Shown here in pieces: positions 7,767-15,133 of a DNA stretch of 64,000 nt (the stretch's first letter is position 1; the number at the start of each line of letters is the position of its first letter). Source of the stretch: Candidatus Riflebacteria bacterium HGW-Riflebacteria-1 (GTDB taxonomy: Bacteria; Muiribacteriota; Ozemobacteria; Ozemobacterales; Ozemobacteraceae). The DNA is taken from positions 1 to 64,000 of the forward strand of contig PGYB01000015.1 of NCBI GenBank assembly GCA_002839445.1, in the 5' to 3' direction. The notes below the pieces were generated by a model. That model made no database searches, had not been told where the DNA came from, and saw nothing but the letters and a program-made list of their open reading frames with translations. The translations under genes were made by a program, and so were the position numbers.

Positions 7767-9143
7767 TCAGTTGAAGCCGACAACCAGACCCTGAGTGCTG
7801 CTTTTGATGAAATCCAGAACCACCGGCATTTTCACATTGATTATCTGATTAAGTCTTTCAAGATTGGGGTATTTTTCCATCCATTTGCCAGGGTCTTCCA
7901 ATAACAGCTGTTCATACGAAAGCATGCGGAAAAGATAGGGATTTCTGCCCTCTGACCATTCCTTGAGGCGGGCAATAAAATTCTTGTGTTCCTGAAAACC
8001 GGTGCTGCGTGATGGCATTATTGCCAGGATTCGGTATATATCAATCAGCTTCTGAATAACCTGTTGCTGGACTCTAATGCCTTTGTAATCAGAAAGCTTG
8101 GGTTGTAGCAATGAATAATAATAGTATCTTGCCTGAACCAGATAACCGCAAAAATATTCATAAATAATACGGAAGTAGAACATATCCTGTTGAAAAGAAA
8201 TTGGATTGAACCCGGTGCCCATTGAATCTTTAAATTTTCCATTTAACATAAGCTCATCAAAATGCTTTTGTAGATAAGCGACTACATGAAAACACTTTTT
8301 CGAAAGTTCATAAAGAGTCTCTGCCAGCTGTCTTCGCAGCTCGTATTGGCGTTCAAAGTCTGAAGAGCTTGTTGCTGAGAGTTGCGATTCAATGTCACAA
8401 ATTTTTGCCTTGAATCTTTTGAACATACCAGAGTGAAGAAAATCTCTGCTTATAAGTGAAATTCTGCCAAGTGACAGAAGTGTTTCGACATTCTCGCCGA
8501 TCTGCGAAGCTAATTCAGGTAACGTTTTTGCCGAACCAAAAACTTCAGCAGGAATACGCCTGTCGATGCCGGTTTCATCAACTGCTTTGCTCAAATCAAC
8601 TTTCTTGGCGGTAACTGGAGAAAAGAAAACTCCCTGGCTGGAAAAGTCACCTTTGCCAGTCGTAGCGCTCCAGTTGAAGTTGACCGTGCTCTGAATCAGG
8701 TTGCGATCTTCGTAATCACCTTTTTCAGCAAGGCGTTGCGCATTTACTGCAAATTTGAACTTGTTTACATTTTCATACAAGGGCTGCATCTTTTCATTGA
8801 TCATGCCATCTTTGCCCGGTTCGATCTTACCCCAGGGAGGTGTGCTGTCTTCAATATAAGAAAAGAAAATCGAACTGCCCCGGGTGACTTCCTGGAAGTT
8901 GCTTTTGTTGTTATCAATCCCTAATGTGGCGAAACCATGCGGATTGATGCTGGTCTCTTCGATAAGTTCTTCAACCACCTTCTGCGAGAGTACGATAGCA
9001 TTGAAATGATCGGCGGTAAATTTGGACTCTTTCGAAGCACCGCTCATAAACGTGACATAGAAAGTCGCAATTATAGCAACAATTGCAACTCCAACACAGA
9101 TTTCAACCAGAGTAAATGCCATTTTTGCTTTTCTAGTATTCAC
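7767..9143 (-). CDS. Prepilin-like protein with large C-terminal helical domain
   Basis: A 458-residue protein. The leader MNTRKAKMA precedes FTLVEICVGVAIVAIIATFYV (Ala at -1, Phe +1, Glu +5). Residues 30-170 look like an ordinary minor pilin globular domain. From about 180 to 458 the sequence becomes mostly helical, with many Tyr, Phe, Lys and Leu residues and no recognised domain. Minor pilins usually have 150-250 residues, so this is an extended form. The start is GTG, overlapping the stop of the preceding prepilin gene as TAGTG, which indicates translational coupling. It could be a pilus adhesin or a cargo-carrying tip subunit (inference). Confidence 0.6.
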   Translation of the reverse strand: MNTRKAKMAFTLVEICVGVAIVAIIATFYVTFMSGASKESKFTADHFNAIVLSQKVVEELIEETSINPHGFATLGIDNNKSNFQEVTRGSSIFFSYIEDSTPPWGKIEPGKDGMINEKMQPLYENVNKFKFAVNAQRLAEKGDYEDRNLIQSTVNFNWSATTGKGDFSSQGVFFSPVTAKKVDLSKAVDETGIDRRIPAEVFGSAKTLPELASQIGENVETLLSLGRISLISRDFLHSGMFKRFKAKICDIESQLSATSSSDFERQYELRRQLAETLYELSKKCFHVVAYLQKHFDELMLNGKFKDSMGTGFNPISFQQDMFYFRIIYEYFCGYLVQARYYYYSLLQPKLSDYKGIRVQQQVIQKLIDIYRILAIMPSRSTGFQEHKNFIARLKEWSEGRNPYLFRMLSYEQLLLEDPGKWMEKYPNLERLNQIINVKMPVVLDFIKSSTQGLVVGFN

Positions 9144-9679
9144 TATTCAAGCCCTCCGCCATTAAGCAGTCCAACATTGGCAATAAACTGATACTCGCCA
9201 CGACTGCTGATGATCGTAGCATTAACCTGAATGCTCGAGGGCGACAAACAGGAAAAGCGAATTCTTCTCACCGAATCCATTATAACAGTCTGCCTGGCTT
9301 CAGCAGCAAAACCCGGGTAGGCAGCCTGATAAGCAACAAGTTTGTACACTTTTCGGTTAAGTTCTTTTGCCATCTGATGGTTTGGCTCAAGATAAACAAG
9401 AGTAATCTGGTTCAACAGATCCTTAAAGACCAGAAAATCCTGTGTTTCACCGAGAACGGGTCTGACAATGGAGACTCCTTCTCGTAGTTGATAGAGAAGT
9501 GAATCAAAGGCCTTGCGGCTTTCCATCTGCAGAATAACCTGTTGCGAATACTGCTGCTGAGCTTTTCCGGCCGAGCTGAAAATACGCATGGCTCCTGTTC
9601 CAACCAGCATTAGCAAGCTAGCCGCAACCATTATTTCAACCAGGGTAAATGCTCTTTTTGAATTTGTTCTAATTGGCAT
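9143..9679 (-). CDS. Minor prepilin-like protein (GspJ/PilW type)
   Basis: The ATG at 9679 gives a 178-residue protein with leader MPIRTNSKRA and the helix FTLVEIMVAASLLMLVGTGA (Glu +5, Ala -1). A longer in-frame extension lies wholly inside the upstream gene and has coiled-coil-like shadow composition, so it was rejected. The region after the helix (QQQYSQQVILQMESRKAFDSLLYQL) matches the amphipathic continuation of GspJ/PilW. The gene overlaps the end of the preceding gene by 11 nt and shares its last base with the next start codon, so all three are likely co-translated. Confidence 0.65.
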   Translation of the reverse strand: MPIRTNSKRAFTLVEIMVAASLLMLVGTGAMRIFSSAGKAQQQYSQQVILQMESRKAFDSLLYQLREGVSIVRPVLGETQDFLVFKDLLNQITLVYLEPNHQMAKELNRKVYKLVAYQAAYPGFAAEARQTVIMDSVRRIRFSCLSPSSIQVNATIISSRGEYQFIANVGLLNGGGLE

Positions 9680-11084
9680 TTTCTTCGGCTTCTCTCTGCC
9701 GGCTGCGCTCTTCGGCTTCTTTTGCTCTGAGTTCCTGGATTTTGTCTCGAGCCATATCAAGATATTTTTTTGCAGCTTCGACCGCTTCGCGAGCGATTCT
9801 TTGCGTATTGGCAATTTCGCCGGCAATTTCGTCTGACTTTGCATAACCGCTGATGCTCGACGCCGTCGCGTTAACCCGGTCCTGTTCTACTTTCAGGTTG
9901 TTATAATGATCAAGCCAGTCGGCTGCGACTCTTTCAGCTTCCGTAGATGTCGACAGGCCGGATATAACGCCATCGCCCCATTCGCGCAGGTGTTCGAGAT
10001 GGCGCTGCAAAACGTCTCCCATATTTCCCAGACCAGCAGCAACAGATTGCGAAACCATTTCTTCGATGGCTTTTCTTGCCTCATCGCTGGGAGCATCTAT
10101 AAGAAGACCTGCAGACAGGCTCACCATACTGTCTATGGCATTGTAAGCCTGACTCTTTTTTTCATCAGATATCTGCCAGGTTTGATCTGCCGGATCTCTG
10201 CCTTCATTACGCATCTGGTCCCAGCCGGTCTGATTGAGTTCATTCATCTCGTTAGAAGTCTGCAAAATTAGATTGGAAAGGTTGTTCAAAGATTCAGTAG
10301 ACGCACTGTTACCAGTATTGATCTGGGGAAACTCTTGTGGATTGTTTGACGGACTGCCAGCCAGGTTGGTCGGTAATTCTAATGTCGTAATTGCCGGAAT
10401 TATGGGAAAACCGACAAGAGGCTTGTCTTCAGGTAATTCATCATTGGGATCAGATGGGTAACTCTGCGTAAAATCTTCAGGTGTTTTGCCTGCAAGCTTA
10501 TTGAGAATCTCTTTTTCGCTCTTGAGTTTGGAAATCTCATGGGCGAGCTGGTCAGATGGTTGCTGATTCTGTTTACGCTCAGCCAGAACATTGTTAACTC
10601 TCCCGGCGAGAGGCCGGGGACCACCCGTGGTTGGGAAGTCATTCGGGTCGCCATTAAGAAATGCTTCGACAATGATACGATTCGAAACATCGAGAATGTC
10701 ATCATTGAATTTGATTCGCCAGTAATAAAGCTTTTTTATTCCGGCAAGTTCAGTGCGAATGTAAATATCTGCCTGAAAGTTTTTCCCCCAGGTGTCCTCG
10801 GCGAGAAGGTCATAGTAACCTCCCTGCAGGGCAACTCTGTTTTCAACGTAGGGTGCGTTTAAAAAAGGCCTTTCGGCCCAGCTGAAAGTATGGATTTTAG
10901 CCACAAGGCGAGAGTAGGCGGAATAGGCCATAATAAATGAAAGCTGCTGATTGTTGGTCTGAAAGACCTGTGTTTTTAAGCCCTGGTTTAATGTGGTCAT
11001 TGAAAAAACAAAGCCCAGAACCACAATTGCAGCGACAATAGTCAGCGGAATCGCAAAGCCTTTTCGCGCAGACATTTTCAACAT
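9669..11084 (-). CDS. PilX/GspK-like prepilin with coiled-coil tail (no Glu5)
   Basis: A 471-residue protein, first of the pilin cluster. The leader MLKMSARKG precedes FAIPLTIVAAIVVLGFVFSM: a class III signal with Gly at -1 but Leu at +5, as in GspK/PilX subunits. Residues 35-150 resemble the PilX-like start of the globular region. The middle (150-300) is low complexity and rich in N, Q, P and S. The C terminus (about 400-471) is strongly helical and ends in an E/A/R-rich coiled coil. This layout is unlike standard PilX. It is probably the leading member of the operon; no confident promoter was found in the upstream gap. Confidence 0.6.
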   Translation of the reverse strand: MLKMSARKGFAIPLTIVAAIVVLGFVFSMTTLNQGLKTQVFQTNNQQLSFIMAYSAYSRLVAKIHTFSWAERPFLNAPYVENRVALQGGYYDLLAEDTWGKNFQADIYIRTELAGIKKLYYWRIKFNDDILDVSNRIIVEAFLNGDPNDFPTTGGPRPLAGRVNNVLAERKQNQQPSDQLAHEISKLKSEKEILNKLAGKTPEDFTQSYPSDPNDELPEDKPLVGFPIIPAITTLELPTNLAGSPSNNPQEFPQINTGNSASTESLNNLSNLILQTSNEMNELNQTGWDQMRNEGRDPADQTWQISDEKKSQAYNAIDSMVSLSAGLLIDAPSDEARKAIEEMVSQSVAAGLGNMGDVLQRHLEHLREWGDGVISGLSTSTEAERVAADWLDHYNNLKVEQDRVNATASSISGYAKSDEIAGEIANTQRIAREAVEAAKKYLDMARDKIQELRAKEAEERSRQREAEENAN

Positions 11085-11396
11085 CTGTTTCTGCTCCCCT
11101 CAAGCCAATTTGAAAACAATACCAATTCTGATATGACAGATCATGATTGCATTTTGTGACATCTAGTTTCAAATTTAAAACTGCTTTTGAGCTTTCAGTG
11201 GTTACACACCAAATGGAAGTTTCGCACGCAAAAGAAAATGGGCCCTCATTGACAGGCCTTACTGTGATGCGACATAAATGTTACTCTCAAAACTCGTCTT
11301 CTGATCGGCAGATGCCCTTTGATTATCTTTTCGGCGGACATTGTGATGAAGATCTTAAAGCGCTGATAAGCCAGCCAGCACAGCTAGAACTGCCTG
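11085..11396. other. 312-nt intergenic gap
   Basis: This gap separates the pilin cluster from the caspase-like gene, both on the minus strand. It should hold the promoter of the pilin operon, but no box pair close to consensus was found. A plus-strand open frame (from 11147) runs through it into the caspase gene; it has no ribosome binding site or recognisable product and is not called. No terminator with a T-run was seen. Confidence 0.4.
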
Positions 11397-12578
11397 TTAA
11401 TCTTCAGCCTGCGGATCACTTATGTCTTTTATGCGGTCGAAGGCGACCCATTCGTTCCAGACGTCTTCGTGGTCGTCGTAACGAATGTAGTGAAAAAAGC
11501 CTTCGCGCTTGAGAACTTGCGCGGGATACCATTTCTTTTCCCACTTAACTTTTATTTTGCTGCCGACATTCCAGGTTTTCCAGGCGATATTCTTGAGTTT
11601 GGAATAATCGCACCAGATATCAGGCTCATCTTCAAGCTCAGGAAAGTGAATTCTGCATTTCTTGTCTTTCTGATCGACGATTCTGACCTTATAGTCGACG
11701 CCGTCTTCTCTATAAATCATGTATTTGCCGAGGTGTGGCTTGTTTTTGCCAATGCTGGCGCCGAGCTTCGTCAGAACGAATTTAGCGGGAAAGCCTGGTG
11801 TCAGGCGGTAGTTCGCCAACTGCATTTCGGCACAGGCCATGTTGTAAGCTATGTAATCAGCCGCCGACGCGGCGGTCAGTTCGAGCTCGTCGCACTGCAT
11901 AAGTGGCGTGCCGGTCAGAATCTCATTAAGCGACCTGGTAAAAGTCCATTCGCCGGTTGATTCATTGGCGGCAGTTGATGAGCTGAGCACTATTGTTTCG
12001 ATTCCGGCTTTGCCCAGTATTTCTGCAACCCGGTTCAGATTGCCAGAATAGCAGCAATCTGCAGTCAGAATGGCCCTTTTCCCTTTAAAGCCTTGTTTAA
12101 TCGTTTCGGCAAGCGTCGATAATTTGAGACTGGTCGCGTCAAAATTTTGCGTATCGCAGTCGTAGTTGAGAAAATAGGTTTCTGAGCCATCTTCGGAATT
12201 ATCGCCATGGCCGGTATAGTAAAACAGAAATGTCGAGTCAGCGTTACTCCTGGCCAAAAGCTGCTGCAGAGACTTGTTTATTGCCGCCAGTGTTGCTTTT
12301 TTGTCTTTGAGAAATACGATGTTATCCTTGGGAACGCCGCGTTGACGCAATATGTTGTAAAATTGCTGGTCATAACGGTTTTCGGCAGTATAGGTGGCAA
12401 GCGAAGTATCCTGCCAGGTCAGAACCCCTGTCAGCAGAGCGATTGTTTTTGTGGGCTGCCAGCTCGCTGCAGCGCCTGGATTTTGACTGGTCACGCCGCT
12501 TGCGGCAAAAGAGGTTGTATTCAGGCTGCAGGAAAGGCAAAGTATTAGACAGGTAACAACAAGACCAAGTTTATTCAT
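11397..12578 (-). CDS. Secreted caspase-like (C14) protease with tandem Tudor-like domains
   Basis: A 393-residue protein. Residues 1-26 are a signal peptide (or a lipoprotein signal at LCLSC). Residues about 44-275 form a caspase/metacaspase-type fold: FLFYYTGHGD gives the catalytic His124 and ILTADCCYSGN the catalytic Cys176 in the D-x-C-x-S-G motif. The C terminus carries two Tudor or Tudor-knot-like barrels: residues 285-331 (a VDYKVRIVD start and a DIWCDY turn) and 337-385 (G..IKVKW..KWYPAQV, then YDDHEDVWNEWV). Such barrels bind methylated residues or peptides in other proteins. The protease may cleave after basic or acidic residues; specificity cannot be read from the sequence. The gene is apparently monocistronic, with AGAGAG as a ribosome binding site. 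Confidence 0.8.
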   Translation of the reverse strand: MNKLGLVVTCLILCLSCSLNTTSFAASGVTSQNPGAAASWQPTKTIALLTGVLTWQDTSLATYTAENRYDQQFYNILRQRGVPKDNIVFLKDKKATLAAINKSLQQLLARSNADSTFLFYYTGHGDNSEDGSETYFLNYDCDTQNFDATSLKLSTLAETIKQGFKGKRAILTADCCYSGNLNRVAEILGKAGIETIVLSSSTAANESTGEWTFTRSLNEILTGTPLMQCDELELTAASAADYIAYNMACAEMQLANYRLTPGFPAKFVLTKLGASIGKNKPHLGKYMIYREDGVDYKVRIVDQKDKKCRIHFPELEDEPDIWCDYSKLKNIAWKTWNVGSKIKVKWEKKWYPAQVLKREGFFHYIRYDDHEDVWNEWVAFDRIKDISDPQAED

Positions 12579-12754
12579 TACAATTCTCTCTTCTGGTTAA
12601 TGTTATGATTGCATGATGAAGTAAGGCTTCTATTTTGCCTGCTCAAAAGTCCCAGAATTTTTTTGCCGAAAACCATGCGTATATGTTGTTACTGCACTAA
12701 ACAAGCAAATTTATCGAGCTGTCAGCCCAAAGATTGCGAGTAATGCTGCAGTAG

Positions 12755-13843
12755 TCAGTTGCTCAGATCTTCTTCTGAGACCTGAGCTTCGCCGTTGAAC
12801 TTTCTTTCGAGTTCGGCGTCAGCAGAGCTTGCATCGTTGCCGAATCCTGGCGGTGCCGGCACGACAACCTTGATGTCAAGGGGAAGCAGGTCGTAGATTT
12901 TCTGCAGGTACATGCCTGGTGCGTGACTGCGTACTTTGCCAGGTCCTTTCATTTCGCCATCAGCCAGAACCAGCTTGCCATCGGCGTAAATGTTGTTGGG
13001 CAGCGCGCAATGCTGAAACTTCATCGCTTTGAACGGCAGTTTGGTAACGATATCATTGTCGAAAACCCAGCGCTGCATATCAGGAAAACGCTTTTTGAAA
13101 GCTTTTACGAAGTCTTCGTTGCCAAGCCGTGGCCCGGCGTAAGTGTAGAGACCTTGAACGCTGATACCGTCATCAGATAGTCGGCATGCGGCCATCGGTG
13201 CAATTCCAGCACCCAGACTGTGTCCGGTGATCCAGAGGCGCTTGGGAGTTCCGGCCATGTGGCTGTCGACGTACTTTTTAAGTTCGTCGTAAACGATTTC
13301 GATGGCATTATAAAAGCCGCGATGCACCTTTACGCCCCAGCCCCACCAGAGAATACGTTTTTTGAAAAAGTTGAAGTCGGTGAGTATCCAGTCATAGGCC
13401 ATTTTTACCGGGCTGAATTTGTGGTTGGAGCTGCTCTCTGAGCCTCTAAAAGCTACTATTACCAGCTTGTCGTTCGACATGATGACGGCCTGGGTGTCGG
13501 CAGTCCTGGCTCTGACGTCGATAAAGTCGAATCTGTCGATGCCGAGAGGCGTGAAAGTTTCTTTGATTTTCTTTTTGAACTCGAGAAAGTTGGCGACATC
13601 AATGCGATTTTCATATGTGCTGTACGCGCTGTACATGAGCAGGTAGGCGTTTACCAAGCTGTGCCCGACTGCCTTTTCTTCGAAAACGCGGCTGAAGCAG
13701 TCTTCGCCCTGAACTGCCTGAATCGGCTGCGCGCTGACAGCACAACTGATCAGAAATGTCAGGATCAGGCATGCTATCAGAAATTTATAACGCAAATGTT
13801 GAATTGTGCGATCTGTAATCTTATTTGTCTTGTAAATCTTCAT
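12755..13843 (-). CDS. Secreted class 3 (alpha/beta hydrolase) lipase
   Basis: A 362-residue protein of the Lipase_3 family. An N-terminal basic stretch precedes the hydrophobic segment 20-37 (FLIACLILTFLISCAVSA), a signal peptide that could also be a lipobox (LISC). VAFRGSES (130-137) is the oxyanion-hole strand, ITGHSLGAG gives the nucleophile Ser209, FDNDIV the Asp264 and VRSHAPG the His307 of the triad. It should hydrolyse acyl-ester bonds of triglycerides or phospholipids outside the cytoplasm. The annotated ATG has no ribosome binding site, and a TATACT box ends only 6 nt before it; a TTG 16 codons in would also give a proper signal peptide, so the start is uncertain. Confidence 0.85.
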   Translation of the reverse strand: MKIYKTNKITDRTIQHLRYKFLIACLILTFLISCAVSAQPIQAVQGEDCFSRVFEEKAVGHSLVNAYLLMYSAYSTYENRIDVANFLEFKKKIKETFTPLGIDRFDFIDVRARTADTQAVIMSNDKLVIVAFRGSESSSNHKFSPVKMAYDWILTDFNFFKKRILWWGWGVKVHRGFYNAIEIVYDELKKYVDSHMAGTPKRLWITGHSLGAGIAPMAACRLSDDGISVQGLYTYAGPRLGNEDFVKAFKKRFPDMQRWVFDNDIVTKLPFKAMKFQHCALPNNIYADGKLVLADGEMKGPGKVRSHAPGMYLQKIYDLLPLDIKVVVPAPPGFGNDASSADAELERKFNGEAQVSEEDLSN

Positions 13844-14053
13844 GGAACAAGTATAACCCTCATATCACCTACCCGCAAGTCAATAATAGAAGTGCCTCAG
13901 AACATGTCTGGCGCTGCGAAGTCGGTACTGGCAGAGATAAGCATTGTGTGCTTCCCTGTTCGACCTGCCAAACTCGTTTTTTTGTTACTATTCCTCTGCC
14001 ATAACTTCTTTGCCAGAAGTCTATAGTCGGATATACAAAAAGCGCATACCGCT

Positions 14054-15001
14054 CTAATCTGCTGCGTCGGTGGCAGTTTCTGGTTCGAGAGCCTTGAAAT
14101 AACTGGTGGTGTAAGTAATCGCTGTCAGCGAAGAGTGTGATGGCTTTTCGCTGCACAGGTCGAGCAGGCCGCTATTGCCAAGTTGCAACTCATCACGCTG
14201 TATTAGAACGGTTTCGCTGCCGTCTTCAGTTACATAGGTGCCGTTTGTGCTCTGATCGATAATGAAATATTTGTCTTTTCGATATTCGATGCGGGCGTGA
14301 AAACGAGAAACCCGGTTGTCATCGACAACGATATCATTGTGGTCGAGCCGGCCAATACTGATAGCCGGGCGCGAATCACTTACTTCGAACTGCTTTTCGC
14401 CAAACTGCAGTTTTAATCGATGCTTTATCGGTGATCTGCCTTCGCCAGAGCTTTTAAGAGCAACTGTTATCTTTTCTCTTTCCCAGACTATTTCGTAGAC
14501 CGCCAGTTCTTCAGTCTTGCCTTTGACCAGAACGTTGTCGATGCAGCGGCAATACTCGGAGTAGTCTTGTGGCAGAGCGTCCACTACCGGTTGGGTAGTG
14601 ACGATCTGTCTGCGTTTGGCCATTTTAACCATGCGCGCTGCAACGTTAACGGCGTCGCCAAACACATCGGCATTTTCCTGGATGACCGGCCCATAGTCAA
14701 TTCCTACGTAGATGTCAGGCGAATAATAGCCGGCAGGATCGGCCTCGGGAATCTTGTCGAGTGCAGCCTGCATGCGCATTGCCGCGTCAACAGCATCTTT
14801 TGCTGTTGGAAAAGTACACATGATCTCATCGCCGATCGTTTTAACTATGGTTCCGCTGTGAGCGGCACAGACCTCAGACATGACATTGATACACGAAGAA
14901 ATAAGCGCATGAGCGGCAGTATTGCCGATTTTGTCGTATAATTTGGTGCTCTGCGCAATGTCTGCAAACATTATGGCCAGGGCAGTTGTTGTTTCGGTCA
15001 T
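14054..15001 (-). CDS. Class III adenylate/guanylate cyclase with C-terminal FHA domain
   Basis: A 315-residue soluble protein. Residues 5-170 are a class III nucleotide cyclase catalytic domain: MFADIAQST carries the first metal-binding Asp, KTIGDEIMCTF the second, and VFGDAVNVAARM is the conserved dimer-interface motif. It should make cAMP or cGMP; base preference was not determined. Residues about 200-290 are an FHA domain (SIGRLDHNDIVV, VSRFHARI and STNGTYV motifs) that binds phosphothreonine peptides, so cyclase activity is probably linked to Ser/Thr phosphorylation. A GAGG box lies 5 nt before the ATG and a consensus-like promoter lies upstream. It appears to be monocistronic. Confidence 0.9.
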   Translation of the reverse strand: MTETTTALAIMFADIAQSTKLYDKIGNTAAHALISSCINVMSEVCAAHSGTIVKTIGDEIMCTFPTAKDAVDAAMRMQAALDKIPEADPAGYYSPDIYVGIDYGPVIQENADVFGDAVNVAARMVKMAKRRQIVTTQPVVDALPQDYSEYCRCIDNVLVKGKTEELAVYEIVWEREKITVALKSSGEGRSPIKHRLKLQFGEKQFEVSDSRPAISIGRLDHNDIVVDDNRVSRFHARIEYRKDKYFIIDQSTNGTYVTEDGSETVLIQRDELQLGNSGLLDLCSEKPSHSSLTAITYTTSYFKALEPETATDAAD

Positions 15002-15077
15002 AAATCCTCACAAAGACAGATTAAAGCTGCTGCTGCAGACATTCTGATGTTTGATTCGGGCAGCATTGTCTGTATTT

Positions 15078-15106
15078 ATGCTAGCAAACATGAACGCTGA
15101 TGTCAA
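15078..15106 (-). promoter_or_regulatory. Promoter of the cyclase-FHA gene
   Basis: On the minus strand a perfect TTGACA (15101-15106) lies 17 nt from TAGCAT (15078-15083). The predicted transcription start is about 70 nt before the cyclase ATG, in the gap between the RND pump gene and the cyclase gene. Confidence 0.5.
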
Positions 15107-15133
15107 TCGGCTTCAAATGCCTGTCATGCTTGA

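Noticed and set aside
11147..11512. Plus-strand open frame through the gap before the caspase-like gene
   Set aside because: It runs into the caspase gene on the opposite strand, has no ribosome binding site, and its product resembles nothing known.
13844..13870. Promoter-like TTGCGG-N17-TATACT placing the transcription start at the lipase ATG (leaderless mRNA)
   Set aside because: The -35 box matches only three of six bases and a later start codon is possible, so leaderless expression is not claimed.
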